A DNA stretch of 64,000 bases. Origin: Chiua virens. Its lineage: Eukaryota > Basidiomycota > Agaricomycetes > Boletales > Boletaceae. Below are positions 1 through 14,439 of the stretch, piece after piece; within the stretch, counting starts at the first letter, position 1, and each line of letters begins with the position of its first letter. Where the stretch lies: NCBI GenBank assembly GCA_019787685.1, contig JAHNUO010000017.1, forward strand, positions 62,001-126,000, in the 5' to 3' direction. The position numbers were made by a program, and so were the translations under genes. The notes under the pieces are model-generated. The model saw nothing but the letters and a program-made list of their open reading frames with translations. It did not search any database and was not told the DNA's origin.

Positions 1-1357
1 ACGGAAAAGGGATAAAACGATCCAACCAATCCGACGACACCACTGCGGTCCCTCATATATGAATTCCTACGCGGTCGCGGACTGGTCAGATGATACACGG
101 CACCCATCTCCAATTGTCCATTGGAGCGCCAGAATCTCGACTGAGCGGATATTGAACTGCCGGGCTGTACGGGCTTCCAGAAGCTTTTCGAGGTACTACA
201 TAAGTGCGACGGCGGTTCAGTAGCGAAGCAGCCTATCGAGCTCCACGCGATCATTGGGCAAGCTGATATGACCCCTTGCTGGCGACTACACTTCTGTAAC
301 GCGCGGCATTCATAATGAAGACCCTAATACAAAGCATACGCGTCCACCTTCGCTTCCTGGCGCGCGGCAAGGCGCGCGGCAGGCTATGGGTAACAATACT
401 ACACAGACGGTGCGTCACCCCGCATACAGCCTAAATATCTTGCACTTGTAGGCAAATTGCTGCTCTGCTGGAAAGCTTCTGCGGCGCCACCGTACGCTAC
501 CAGAACGACGCTGTTCATTCGCCTCTTGTAGTGCGTGTGAGGATGGGCGCCTGTGCTCGGAACCTAGAGGGCCCGAGCACAGCGGCGACAAGCTGGAACC
601 GGACGCGGCAGACATTCTAATGATCGAAAACGATCCGAATTTTTCATGCGTTATCTATCTGCCGAGTAATCGGCAACGGTGCAGCGTTTTTCTTGATGGG
701 CTCAGAGATGACCTTCTAGACCCCTGGATCCCTTGGTAATCCTCCTGGCGTTTGAATAAAAATCAGGGTTATGACGTGGCTGAGTTCACAACTTAACTTT
801 GTTCATAGGTTACTCGTTTCCCCATTTTCTAACACCACCCGCCCTGAATCAGTCACATACTTGATATGCCTTTTCTGGGTGTTTCACCGCGCGGCGGGTC
901 AGTCTATCAATCATACCAAACCACGAGGCTGAGACAGGGTCTTTGCCTTTACCCAAAAGAAATGGCTTACGTACGTCATGGCTAAGGTTAACTTTTCTGA
1001 TGATGATCGCTCCCCTTCAAGCCGCGGCGTCTTAGCTTTTTTTCTTTTTTCCCTTTCAAAGTGCCTGATTCTGTGGAGATCACTCCGATAAGCTTCGAGA
1101 AAGTCTGGACTGCAACCCAGAAATATATGATTTTTGACGACGTTCGTTTGCCATCGGAACGCATTCTATTCATTCAATCAGATGTGTATAACAAATTTAA
1201 GTCAGACCAATTTGATGTGCTTCCGAATTACACACCCCCTCCACCCAGACGATCACATTACAGTGAAATTGAGTCCATGTCCATTATCAGCGTCGCGGGG
1301 CTATGTTTTCACACACGAGAACGCACGAGCTTGCTGACGAATCTTACGGAAGTAATT
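1..1357. other. Intergenic, no gene recognised
   Basis: I see no reading frame with codon-like structure, no splice-linked exon set and no known motif here. Its right end is the 3' flank of the GATA-factor gene that ends at 1358. Confidence 0.5.
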
Positions 1358-2846
1358 CTACCCCCTCCTCCCATGGTCTCCGAAATCACTCCTACGGTCC
1401 TGCGACCCATACGAGTCTTCATCTTCGCTTCCACCGCTAGAGATCGCAGTTGGTTCCTCTATGGGATGTTGTGAGCTCTGGCCACCATTATCACCTGTGC
1501 GTGACCGTGCCTCTCCCCTTGCCCTTTTTTTTAACTGGCAGAGTTGGAGACCGTCAGAATGTGCAAGAAGAGAGGGTTCCCCCTGTGACGTACAAGTTTG
1601 GCATACACGAGGCCGCAGGCATTGCACAGCGTTCTTGGACCTTGTTTACACCGTCAAGGCACACGCAACCGGGAATAAGATGACCAATGTGCTTACCGAG
1701 TGGTCCACGACGCCATTCAGGTGTTGATGTCGCGTTGCATCCGAGACATGTTTGACCCTCTTGTGCGTGTTCGTCGCCCTTCTGTGAACAACAAGCGAGG
1801 AGGGAAAAAGAAGGGTTATCGTATCCATCCCAGAATTGCATCCGCGGCACTAATTTACCTGTCGTTTTGACGCCGGCGCGTCCTTTTCTCCGCCACCCGC
1901 CGCAAGCCGACCATCGGGGTTTGATTGCGCGATCGCGGATTGCAGCATTTGCGCGCCAAAATTCGCGGACTGCAACATGCGTTCGATGGCTTCCGGCGAC
2001 CGGGAGACACCAAGCGTTCCACCCCTCGTATTATTGGCGTTATCCATGAGCACTCGATAGGAATCTTGCATCTGGATTAAACATGATCCATGGGTGAGAA
2101 AAGGGCAGGTTTCAGAGGGTCCATTTGTGATTCACCTTGGCAAAGTCGGGACCGGATCCCGAGGTGGCAGCGGGGGCAATGGCGGGTGAGTCTTTCTCCC
2201 TCCGCCTAGTCCGCGGTGGAGAGGAACTGTGTGAAGAAGCAGGAAGGGACTGTGAATATACACTGTCCTGCCTTTTGGGTTCGTGCGATGGTGGCAGACT
2301 GCCTGCAGGGAAGCCACGGGCATCTGGGGTGGACACGGGGGGTGGGGCGTCTGCGCGAGGGGCGGTGGAAGTGTATGTCATCTCCGCTTGCATCGATTGG
2401 GAGGTAAATGGTTGTGCGTATTGCTGCGACGCCCACGGTTCTTGTTGCCACTGTTGTTGCGCATGGGTGGAAGGGATGTTGTATGCGGCCGATGGGTAGG
2501 TGGGGGTGGAGGACGTATATGAAGGAGATGGTTGAAAACTCGGCTGTTGTTGCGGAGACTGGGTCTGAGACGTGTTTGAACGTACGGGCCGCCCTGAAGC
2601 CTGGGCAGGGGGTGGCGCCGTAGTATGCTCGAACGGCGTAGTGGGATATGACGAATAGTCATAGGAAGAGCCCGTTTGCTGATGGTGATACATGTAGCCT
2701 GTATAAAGCAGGGATGGAATGCTACTGGAAACACGGCGGTAGACCGCGCTTTTATGCGAGGCGATATCGCAGGAACGAAGGGATGTGTGTGCAAAACTCG
2801 GAACGCGAGCCCGTGTTAGGAGTTTTTCTGGGACGCAAGTTGACAC
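1358..2846 (-). CDS. GATA-type zinc-finger transcription factor
   Basis: A DNA-binding regulator. Five exons fit: 2846-2136, 2071-1859, 1781-1697, 1640-1594 and 1534-1358, all with GT-AG introns of 56-77 nt. They total 1,233 nt, a multiple of three (410 aa). The finger is C-x2-C-x18-C-x2-C, built across two introns: CLGCNATSTPEWRRGPLG (exon 3) joins to PRTLCNACGLVYAKL (exon 4), then a basic tail LKKRARGEARS. The 18-residue loop is the form common in fungal GATA factors. The N-terminal half is low-complexity Gln/Ser/Pro/Tyr, and a Ser/Glu/Asp-rich stretch follows the finger. The start is uncertain: Met52 (2693) begins the Gln/Tyr-rich domain and has an AG acceptor-like site just upstream, so it is as likely as 2846. 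The target genes cannot be read from sequence. Confidence 0.9.
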
Positions 2847-3710
2847 GAGGCTAGCTGTAGAACCGAAATGAACGGTGAGTAAGAGAAGAGATCAGCATCG
2901 AAGGGTTTTAATGATTGACTTTAGCACGCAACAGTGGACCAAGGACAGCAGGCGGTGCCGCTATTCGCGACTGATATAGCTACGAGAAACTTAGGGCATG
3001 CCAGCGTACTACGTGGTCCAGAGGCGGACCTACTGGGCCGGAAGGGAAAGGAAATGGTTAGAAACAGACAACCAAGACCTCACATTTTACAATGGGACTT
3101 GGAAGCCACGGTGGAGCTGGGTTTCCAGCGGTGACTGTCGGTTATGCGAACAACATCAGATATCAGCAAAGAAAGCCACAAAAGTCCTGAGGTATTTGAA
3201 CACAAACTATAAGTATTTGATTCCGCTGTCAGATGTCAACGGCTAAGATGTAGTTTGGCAAGGTGACGGTACCAGCGGGGTCGTCGGAGGCTGATTATAA
3301 TTGATCGTTCGTCAATTCGGGCAAAGGGAATCAGCGGACACTGTGATTGTATCTCTACGATCTCATCGTCCCTGCCCGACGAGTCTGACTCGACTGCACT
3401 AGTACTCACTCCGGTATACCCTTGATCGACCGAACTTGATTATGAATCCTGCGAGGAGGCCACACCGCAAGTAGCCGGTCGAAATGGGGTTAATAATGTG
3501 AGCCTCTGACTCCTGAGAAACCATCAAGAAACCGTACGACACCGCTTCTCTCAACTTCACCGACCAAATTGCCAGATATGACCAACACGCTGTATCATCC
3601 TATCCAAATGTCCGTCTATTAGATAAAATGCAAGACATCGATATGATAATGCCAACTGCGACTCCGATTCATAACACCGGCGTGTGTACGAACCAATCCA
3701 GAAATGAATG
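2847..3710. other. Intergenic
   Basis: This is the upstream flank of the GATA-factor gene and the downstream flank of the next gene. A + strand frame of 82 codons at 2998-3246 has no recognisable motif, and I do not call it a gene. Confidence 0.4.
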
Positions 3711-5471
3711 TTAGCCTGATTGCAAGTGATCCTGTGCCTTTGTCCTCCTGTTTTCCGACCCCTCTCCCCACTCATTCAGTCTGCTCATGCTGGTGGCGCT
3801 CCGGATGGCCGATTGGTCATCATCCTCTTCATTTTCTTCGTCCGAAATGGGCCCGGCAGCGTTCTTTATGCTACCGAAGCCACCCGCAGCGCGTTCCTGC
3901 GCCCGTCTCCGTCTACGTAGAATCTGTTTGCGGTCCCGAATCGCACGACGATAGTCTGGCCCGTCTCCATAGAACAACGAGTACTCGCATCGCGGACAGA
4001 TCCACTCGTCGACAGGATCAGCTATCTGTGCTCTGAGACTAGCAGTCTCCTTTTTCCGTCGACGAGGGAGTTCCGCAGATAGAAATTGAAGAGGTGGAGG
4101 GCCGAGTGAGTTTTGCGCATTTAGGGTGGCCTGAACTAAGTTGACATATCCAGAAGAGGGAAGGCGGGAAGGGACGTAATTTTTCCGGTGGTGTGGATTT
4201 GACGCAATAGCGAGTGCATTACGCTTTTTCTTTTTGCTTCCGCGCGTTTTCCCTGTTGGGGATAACTCTGGAGGGTCCGCCGATTGGTTACCATTTGATA
4301 ACGAGGACTGGATCTTGCCCGACCGTTTGGTACGAGATGCTCTACTAGCAGTAAAGGCTGCTTGCTTTGCTTCCGCGGCAGCTTTAGCGGCTCTAGCTGC
4401 TTGTCGCGCGAGTTCGGCTTCAAAGCGCGAACGAAGTGCTAGCACCTCCTCTTTTGTCGTAATGAGGCGATCGGATGCTGAGATTAAAGCCGAGGTGATC
4501 AAGCTCCACCATTGGCAAAAGACGCGAGAGTATCACTTACTGGCACTGGAGAACGTAAAAGAGAAATGTCCTGTCGGGAATGAAGTGCCCCTCTGTGTGG
4601 CTCGGGGCCCGGACGCCTGTGCTGCTGCTGCTGCTGCACGCGCCAACCGAGGGCCTCGTCGACGGGATGGTCGTACTTTTGGCGGCGTAGCGTCAGAGCC
4701 CAACATGGTGCTAACGAAGGGCAAATGCGCAGAGAGTGCCTGATCAAGCGCAAGCGCATCTCCCAGCGACAAAGCCCCAAGTACGGCCGCGAGCTGACGC
4801 TTCCTGTGCTTGAGTAGTTCCTTGTGCTGCAACCCAGCAAGGGTCGATGGAGTCATCTTGCCCTTCCTCTGGAGCTGGGCCAGCGAAGAGGAGGGTGCAG
4901 CAAGAATATCGAGATCTTGATCTGACCTTGCCGTCGACAGCACATTGTCCGTCTCTTCTTCCACACCGAGTGGCAGGCTCACCTCCCTCCCGTTCACGGA
5001 CCCAGAGATATTCGCTGGCACCTTCCTCTTCTTCGTATTCCCGGGTTGCTGGAGATGGTCGGTGTAATCGCCTTCGCTGTGATCCTCGTCCTGCTTTCCA
5101 GATCCCAGCCCCTCTGCGAATCGCTGGTAGGCGGCACTCAGATCAAAGGTCCGAGTGAAAGATCCCGGGGAATTCCCATCGAGAACCTCGCTCTCAACGC
5201 CCTGTGTGACATCGTCCGAACCGCCGAGGACGGAGGAGTAATAGGACTGCAGGGCCACTTGGGATGAAAGAGAGTCGGCACGTGCGATGAGCTCCTCTGC
5301 AAGAGATTCTGTACCACCAAGAAGGTCGGCCATGGGTTGAATGAGGTCGTCTGGTTCAGAAGCCCGTGCAACAATGTCGGAAGTGCGCCTGCGTTTAGGT
5401 AACGGTTTGAGCTTCCTCAACGACGGAAATTCAGATGCATCGAAAGCGGATGGAGAGTCTGGGTCATGCAT
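3711..5471 (-). CDS. Conserved-looking hypothetical protein with a Cys-x2-Cys basic motif
   Basis: Two exons, 5471-4541 and 4477-3711, joined by a 63-nt intron with donor GTAAGT and acceptor TCAG. Together they are 1,698 nt (565 aa), fully in frame. I do not recognise the family. The N-terminus is acidic/Ser-rich with a basic patch LPKRRR. The middle holds an Ala-rich segment and a heptad-like Ala/Lys/Glu helix (LRSRFEAELARQAARAAKAA). Near the C-terminus sits a compact block, EWICPRCEYSLFYGDGPDY, followed by a run of Arg/Lys and Gln (ILRRRRRAQERAAGG). The CPRC pair looks like half a zinc ribbon and the following helix looks nucleic-acid binding, but both are inference. The tail is acidic (EENEEDDD). 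A nuclear location is plausible from the basic clusters. Next gene on the same strand is DED1, about 0.7 kb upstream. Confidence 0.75.
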
Positions 5472-6165
5472 TGATGAGGGGAAGTAGTCGTGTTACAGAC
5501 AAGGAAGTGGAAAATAAACACGAGCTGACGTGTAGCCGACGAGCTCAGACTAGTCTTTGTCGGCACTCGTGAGATCAGTGCCACTCGACGGGAAATGTCA
5601 TTTACACGTCTAGGAGTAATACTTGTGCCATCAAATAAGAAAAAGTGTACGGTACAGGATATGCGATGCTCTAACAGTTAATAGTCTCGTGATGCTATGA
5701 GGATATCAAAATAATGTCCGACTTGCGCGTCGCAATGCCAATAATGATGGGGTATCGCGAAACGAAAGACTGACACTAAACTAGGATGTGGAGCTGCTCA
5801 TGTTCTACGGCCCGCCGTTTACGTCTAGCTATAATGCGGACGGGAATGAAGTGATGATGATGGCGTGCGGTCGGTAACAGAGAATGCGGAAAATAGACGC
5901 GCCAGTGACAATAGAAACACAGACAGAATGAGGCCGTATAATCTTCTTGATGAGCAGCAACGAGACAAATCCATTCGAAAGAGCAGCGCAAATGTCCGAG
6001 TGATTCAGAGAGCGAGAAACTGATAGCGAGAACGAGGCCAGAGACCGGTTATTAAGTAAAAGATTTCATGTGGACCGGATCGATAATAAGATGCTTGAAA
6101 GGACCGCGAGAAAGGATGAAAGCGAGTGTCGATTGGTTGCATTGAACATCTTGCGTGCGGGTGTT
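5472..6165. other. Intergenic: DED1 3' region and upstream promoter
   Basis: Both flanking genes run on the - strand, so this 0.7 kb should hold the DED1 3' UTR and the promoter of the gene at 3711-5471. I see no further gene. Confidence 0.4.
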
Positions 6166-8320
<2,155 letters not shown>

Positions 8321-8540
8321 ATTAGAAGAAAACGATGAACTTTGAAGTTCTTTTTGTTTGTGTGTTGTGTATAAGAGTCGCTCGCTGATGGGAGGAGAGG
8401 AAGAAAAGCCAGTCACACAAAATCAGCACGAAAAAATCAAGTGTGAATCGATGACAAATGTATTACCAATTTAGATATGTTATTCCCACGTATATTATTG
8501 GTACTATCTTGCAAGACACGTAGCATCATACATATCTTCA
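8321..8540. promoter_or_regulatory. Divergent promoter between DED1 and the Sec72-like gene
   Basis: DED1 starts leftward at 8320 and the Sec72-like gene rightward at 8541, so about 220 bp must serve both. I see no strong TATA box. Confidence 0.5.
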
Positions 8541-9414
8541 TGGCACAACCACAACTCCAGCAAGGCATGCCCACACAACCGGGGACTGCCGGGCCAGCCC
8601 CAGCGACCACCACAGATGATGCCTGCACCTCAGCCAGATCCCGTCATGCAGGCCCGCATCGACGCCAGACTTTCATCCAGTCGATCTTGTCGTCGGTGGA
8701 CCTGGCCACGCGTTCGCATTCTGCAACAAGCACAAGGTCGAAAAGTGTGACGAGTGCAAGCTAGACTTTACTGCCTCAATCGTATATCAAAAGTTCTCGT
8801 CACCAATCCCAACCTCCGCTGTCCACCCCCTCCAACCTGTCATCCAGCAAAAACTTTCACAAGCAGTCACGAACACCAAGGATGAGGGAAACGTACGCGT
8901 AGTTTGCCATAGCCTACGTTGTTGCTCATACAGTAGACAGAACTTTTACAAGCTCAGTAAATACAAGGAGGCCCTTCCCAAGTACAATCTGGCTGCAAGC
9001 ATCGCGGTTCAACGCCCCCCTTGGGAAGGCTCAGGAGTCGTGAGGGAGGAACTCTCTACCATCGTCTCAAATAGGTCGGCAACCCTGCTTGAGCTTGGTG
9101 ACTATCTCGGTGCCTTAGCAGACGCGGAAACCGTAATTTCCATCCGCCGTAACTGGCCAAAGGGCCACTTCCGGAAGGCAAAGGCTCTTGTGGCCCTCGG
9201 TCAGCTCGAAGAAGCCATAGATTCCGTGTCTCTCGGACTGCAGTTCGAGCCAAATAATGCCGTGAGCACCCCCGATATCTCACTACTTCGGTTGCTGACA
9301 CGTTTACAGGAATTGAACGGCTACATGGCTGAACTCCAGAAGCTCGCCGAGACGCGTAGCTCAATAACATCGACGTCCGAGGCTACGACACCGGATGTCG
9401 CACAGCCGGAGTAG
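8541..9414 (+). CDS. SEC72: Sec72-like TPR protein of the ER translocon (5' part frame-broken)
   Basis: Sec72 is a cytosolic TPR subunit of the Sec63 complex in post-translational ER translocation. The readable body starts with a Cys/His block CNKHKVEKCDECKLDF, then a TPR region: KDEGNNFYKLSKYKEALPKY, RPPWE, REELSTIVSNRSATLLELGD and WPKGHFRKAKALVALGQLEE. Introns at 8893-8940 and 9262-9309 fit; removing the second joins FEPNNA to ELNGY as expected for the family. The 5' end does not read through. The ATG frame (MAQPQLQQGMPTQPG), the next frame (MMPAPQPDPVMQARIDA) and the body frame (FHPVDLVVGGPGHAF) are three different frames. One extra base near 8,667 would fix the second break. The first could be another extra base or a GC-AG intron. 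Either assembly indels or a decayed copy; the TPR part is intact. Confidence 0.85.
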
Positions 9415-10104
9415 CTGTTTCTGCATACCCCTATTCCACTCGTACATTCTACCACTTTGCGTTGTATTTCGTCAGCTGCGCAAACAGCATACCTGTTCAA
9501 TATTCCTGGCATTCTGGTTTGGGTACACTACTCTCGTGCGAGATGGTGGTTGAAGTGAACCTTATCGAGGCGTGTCGGGGTGTGTCAGCAGAACGATGTC
9601 ACCGGTAATGCTTTGACATATGCCCCACACGACAAACATTGTCATGTCCGCCCTCCGAGGAGAAGTATTATTGGTTCTGTTCCGACCCATTGATACTCGC
9701 ATTCACGAACAACCATCAGGCAACGTCAGATCAAAACCCACTGATGGACATGCGTAGCGCCACGACATCCCGATTCTGCTAGTCCGCCTAGGGTGATTTT
9801 TGATGGACAAACGTTGGCCCGATCTCCACGCGACATCTAGGGGAAGCTCCGCCGTTGACCAGCAACCCTCAGTTTAGCGCAGCTCTCGGAACAAGGATGT
9901 TTTTTGGTATTTGATGATAACATCTTGCAACTCTATCAACGATATTCCCTGCGATTAAAAAAGACACGCCACCATCCCGGGATGGATATTTCGTTGAAGT
10001 TTCTGTGCCCTCATCTAACGCCACCCCCGAATTGTTGGTTTGCGTCCGTGGAGCGCATCAATGCTGCTCCGGTCGATTTTTTGACCCGAACTTACCACTC
10101 CAAT
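9415..10104. other. Intergenic, left part of a gene-poor island
   Basis: Downstream flank of the Sec72-like gene. A + frame of 154 codons runs from 9904 into the duplicated segment. It has no motif, and the second copy does not keep it open, so I do not call it a gene. Confidence 0.4.
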
Positions 10105-10689
10105 CGCAGTGATTTTGATAAATTCGAGCGCTGTTCGCGACTTCAAATGACTCGTCCACAGAAAGCGCGGATCATTCCTGTCAACAGGTGCCTCGCTTTG
10201 GATCAGAACATTGTATTGTCTGCAATCTTAATATGTCCTGCCGTGGAACGAGGGGGCTGTGAATCCCTGCCCCACCAAGAACGCTATCATCTACCCTGCA
10301 AATTGAGCTACGTCTCCCGAACAATTGTCCTATCATCCTCTCCTTGGCTAGCTGCGGCGGTGATATAGCATGGTTTTGTTGTGCCTATCTGTACGGTATG
10401 ACACACTTATCAATGCCAAGGCCAGCTTATCACCATTTACAGGCCTCTTGAAACCGGGGTCGACAGGAATGTGCGGTTTTATTTTTAGGATCTGCTCACA
10501 CGTGTGTCAATTCTGTCATGCGAGGTATCAAAGGTCTATCATTCATTGTCAATTTAGAAAGTCGTCCCTGCCACCATCGCGCATCTGGCGGCGAACGGAG
10601 CGCTGATGATGACGTTCATTACATAGGAGTTATCACGGCTTCTCGGTCCGCTCCTTTTACGAAGTCCTGTTTCGCGCACATCGCAATGA

Positions 10690-10698
10690 GGTATAAAA
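10690..10698 (+). promoter_or_regulatory. TATA box, copy A
   Basis: GGTATAAAA is conserved in position with copy B (14031). A matching splice donor (GTAAGACTAC) follows about 105 nt downstream in both copies, which suggests a real core promoter driving + strand transcription. Confidence 0.5.
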
Positions 10699-10958
10699 CG
10701 ATCAGTTGAGAACCGAGAATAGGGCAGTCGAGTCACCTACAGGTCTATCAGCACTCAGGCTTCAAAGCTTCACCTCGTACTCGCCGGTCGTTATGTAAGA
10801 CTACCCCACCAACGTCTGTTTCCGCTGTGCTGACGACGGTCCTAGCCACCTCTACTAAACGTAAACAACCTCGCAAACGCAAACGCGCCACCTAGGTTCA
10901 TGGTTGATGTAAAGCATACCTTCTCCGGCACCGTCCGGTCGCTGAGCCTCGTTTGCAG

Positions 10959-11090
10959 ACCTTTTCTCTCACCCATCGTCGTTCGAAGCAAAGGAAGACG
11001 TTGGGTGGCAAGCCAGACGTCCCCGTAGCTAGTGTCAAGGTCGCCAAACCTCCGACTAGCACCCGACCACCGCAAACAATTAGGCAGTGA
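10959..11090 (+). CDS. Putative last exon of a small duplicated gene, copy A
   Basis: After an acceptor-like TTTGCAG, a 44-codon frame runs to a TGA: TFSLTHRRSKQRK, then LGGKPDVPVASVKVAKPP, ending IRQ. Copy B (14311-14439) has the same frame and the same stop, with changes mostly at third positions or conservative ones (Asp/Glu, Val/Ile, Thr/Ser). It differs in length by exactly one codon. That pattern supports coding. I cannot find a convincing start exon: the exon between the TATA box and the donor at 10795 has no usable ATG. The antisense frame is also partly conserved, so the strand is not certain. No known domain. Confidence 0.35.
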   Translation, partial: TFSLTHRRSKQRKTLGGKPDVPVASVKVAKPPTSTRPPQTIRQ

Positions 11091-11717
11091 GAGGGTAAAG
11101 GATTTGAGACGTCGAGGAGAGGACAAAGTTCCCGGGCGATGGAACCTCTATGCACAACGATGTCACTCGCTCGATTTTCTGGCCAGGAAATTCATCATAT
11201 ATTTTCTCCCTTCCTTCCTCCCTTTTTTCCTGATGGGAAACGAGGTTTCGTCCTCCGTACTAACCCTGCCCGGAAATGAGTGTCCGATGAGCCACAAACG
11301 GACCAACATTGACAGGAACTTGGGGCCTTGATCTGTCAGCCTGTGGAAAAGACTATTGGGCGGTTACTACCTACGCCGTATCGATGAGTCAAAGGAAGCG
11401 ATTGTGAACCGTTCATAAAACCACAAAGGGAGATCTCCGGTAGGGCCTTTGGAAAGATCCTACGGAAAGCATAGATAACCGACCCGACCGATGGCGGCCC
11501 CGTGGTTCGGAGAAGGGCGATCAAACCGCCAACCATTCACTGAACAGGCCCGGGTGCCAGTGGTGACGGTATTCACGAGAGAAAATGGTCCCATGATCAG
11601 GTGGACCCCCGGTCTCGACAAATTCAAAATACGAGCCCTGAGATAGCCCTCCGAAACTAGACTTGGATATCGAGGCACACACTGGCGCAGGAGCGTGGAA
11701 CTTGGAACTTGAACGCA

Positions 11718-13544
11718 AACAATATGGTCCCCCGGGCCGGAGGATACTATACAAAAAAAAAAAGGAATTGGGCACTGGTCATACTCGACCCTCAAACCAC
11801 ACCTCGGCGGGCCCGAGGATGCTTCATGACAGGAAATTGGAAATTACTCCGCAAACAGTTTGGGAACATGTGTAGGCAATCTGTCCAGTGAACTTAGTTA
11901 GGACCGAAACGAGGTACTTGTGTGTATCTCATTTCCAAATCGTACGCGTCCGACCACTGGCACACCAAGCCCACCACTGAGCTGATTTACCAACACCTCC
12001 GAGTCTGTCTTGCACCTTTCGCTCTGACAAGGACCAAATCCCCATTCAAGCAACCCTGTATGGCATGCTGTGTGGTAATGACAGCCGTAGGTTGACATAG
12101 GTGATAGAAGCAGCTTCTCTTGTTCATGTACTACCATCGTCAACGGTACAACGATCGTAATACGCGCGCGCGAGAGCAGTGAACTGACCGAAATGACGCC
12201 CGAAGCCATTGGGCGTGCAGTGACGTGTAGACCTCCGTGTGCGTCGAAATCTGCTCAAATCATCCATCGCGATTCAGAGTGGTTTAGTCGCAAGCGCAAA
12301 GTATGGACCGGAGCAATACTAACAGGGACGCATGCACGCCAAAACGCGAATACGTCTTTCTGTACCGACTCTGGGTTCAACCTTAGCAAGCGATTTCTGC
12401 TCGTCCTGTGCCTTGATCGGACGTGAACTTCTCACGGGACACCCCGTTTTCTCGGTTCTACTCACCTTTTGAAGGGAAAATGTAAATTTCATTGGCGCGC
12501 TCTGGGCAGCTTGAATGTCTTCTTCCAACTTAGAGCAGGGCATATTAATACTAAGAGCTATCGCGTGCATTGGGTACTAGTGAGCGCATCATTGACAAGT
12601 GCCATGCATTCGGTGTCACGCACGAGTCCCAAGAGGCGATCACCGCTGGAACGGGCAGGAGTGTGCCTTCACCAATGGGGTCCCAGAAACTTGACGATTG
12701 CGGAACATAGCTGAGCATGGCGTGGACGACAGACGCCCTGAGCACGGTACTACGATGGTGCGGCAAGTAGAAGGGTGGAGCAGAAGATGCATGCCCTGGG
12801 ACTTTTGCGAGTTGTAACCATCCGTGGCACGCACTCAGGCTTCGCGGCCACTTTCTTCCTTCCGGGTACCTTTGCAGTCGCGACGAGACCTTTCTCTTTG
12901 GCGATGTTATCATTGTAAACGGATGAACACTGTTTCAAGTTGGGGCCATCCGGTGGCGTTCCAGAAGTTAAGGTATTTGCTGCAACGTTGAACGTCAGTG
13001 ATACAGACGTTTGAGACGCAAGGCGGGCGGCAGGGCACCGAGACAGGATTAATTTGATCGATGTGATCGGTTAGCGTGCCGCCGCCATTGTCCTCGTCGA
13101 GACCGTGACCAAGAATTCTCTCTGACCCGCATCAATTTCAAATCGTCAAAGTCGGATCATGCAATATCGTCTGGTCGATCACCCAAAAAAACCAGTCCCC
13201 CTCATGAGTCATGGACCGGCAAGGAATTCGTACGCAGAAACCCAAATTGTCGACGCAAATCCGCCACGGCGAAAGTCACCATCTTCGACAACACGAAAAA
13301 CCCTTGAGACATGCATCAGCGATATTCCAACCCCCCCGATGCGTACGAGTCTCAACCACACATCCAGGCCTGGGGACTTGGAGAAGTTCCACACGTTTCA
13401 CACGCTCCCGACAAACCCATCTCCGACGTAACCGTCTGATAATTGTTGGCAGACACAACTCACACAATTTATTACCGTGGTCATTGGTTAAGGGTTTGTA
13501 TCTTGCGAAGCTAAGTCACGGCATCATCATGCTGTTCAGACCCG
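11718..13544. other. Spacer between duplicated copies
   Basis: Unrelated 1.8-kb sequence between copies A and B. It has a short A-run near 11,752-11,763. Only short frames without motifs are present, and nothing resembles gag, pol or a transposase. Confidence 0.4.
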
Positions 13545-14030
13545 CATGCGGTGATTTTGGCAGGTGAACGTTTCCAATCATCTTCATCAACAGGCGCGCT
13601 CCGCTTTAGATCAGACCATTGTATTGTTCGTAGTTTTAATTCATCACGCCGTGGAATGGTGAGGTCCTGTGAATGGCTACGCCATCAAGAACGCCACATC
13701 ACCGTGTTTGCTTTTCTAGGAATGCCTACTTTCCAATTTGAGGTACGCTTTGCTTCTGGTACCTAGCTGTACGGATGCTATGACACACCTATCATTTACA
13801 GGCTTCAGCTTGAAAGTGGCGGTCCAAGTCAACAGGAGTGCGCACCTTTATTTTAGGACCTGCTCACACGTGTGTCAGTTCTGCAGGGTAGGTATCTATC
13901 AAGGCGTCACAGCTCCCGCAATTGCGCGTCTGACGGCGGACTTGAACTAGGACCCACAGACTGAGTCAGCACGGTCCTCCTTCCGACCGCTCCTTCTAGA
14001 AAGCTCAACCTCGCGCAGATCGCGATGAGG

Positions 14031-14040
14031 GGTATAAAAG
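14031..14040 (+). promoter_or_regulatory. TATA box, copy B
   Basis: GGTATAAAAG at the position equivalent to 10690 in copy A, with the conserved GTAAGACTAC donor at 14139. Confidence 0.5.
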
Positions 14041-14310
14041 AGATAAGAAGAACCGAGCATAGGTAGTCGAGTCACCTACAATTCTAACAGCACTCATCTC
14101 AGCGTTTCACTTCCGCACTTGCTGATCGCCAGCCTGAGGTAAGACTACTCCACCAGCGTCCGTTCCTGCCGTGCCGACGCCGGTCCTAGCCACCTCTACC
14201 AAACATAAGCAACATCGCGAACGCGAACGCGCCAGCCTGGCACCTAGGTTCATGATTGGTGTAAAGCATACCATCTCCCGCACCGTCCGGTCGCTGAACT
14301 TCATTTACAG

Positions 14311-14439
14311 AACTTTTCTCTCGCACATCGTCGTTTGAAGCAAAGAAAGGCGTTGGGTGGCAAGCCAGAAGTCCCCGTAGCCAGCATCAAGGTGGTCAAA
14401 CCCCCGACTACCCGACCACCGCAATCAGTTAGGCAGTGA
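14311..14439 (+). CDS. Putative last exon of a small duplicated gene, copy B
   Basis: The 43-codon counterpart of 10959-11090 after acceptor TTTACAG. It reads NFSLAHRRLKQRK, then LGGKPEVPVASIKVVKPP, ending VRQ and TGA. One codon shorter than copy A, with the frame kept. See copy A for reasoning and doubts. Confidence 0.35.
   Translation, partial: NFSLAHRRLKQRKALGGKPEVPVASIKVVKPPTTRPPQSVRQ

Larger units (their letters stand above)
10105..11717. repeat. Diverged direct duplication, copy A
   Basis: This 1.6-kb stretch is collinear with 13545-15163, offset by about 3.34-3.45 kb. Anchors that match by eye: CTGCTCACACGTGTGTCA (10492 / 13860), the TATA box (10690 / 14031), CACCTAGGTTCATG (10889 / 14241), and GAACCGTTCATAAAACCACA (11406 / 14787). 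Many substitutions and small indels separate the copies, so the event is not recent. Boundaries are good to about 50 bp. I found no transposase, reverse transcriptase or terminal repeat, so segmental duplication is the simplest reading. Confidence 0.85.

Noticed and set aside
9904..10368. 154-codon + frame at the start of copy A
   Set aside because: The frame is not preserved in copy B and has no motif.
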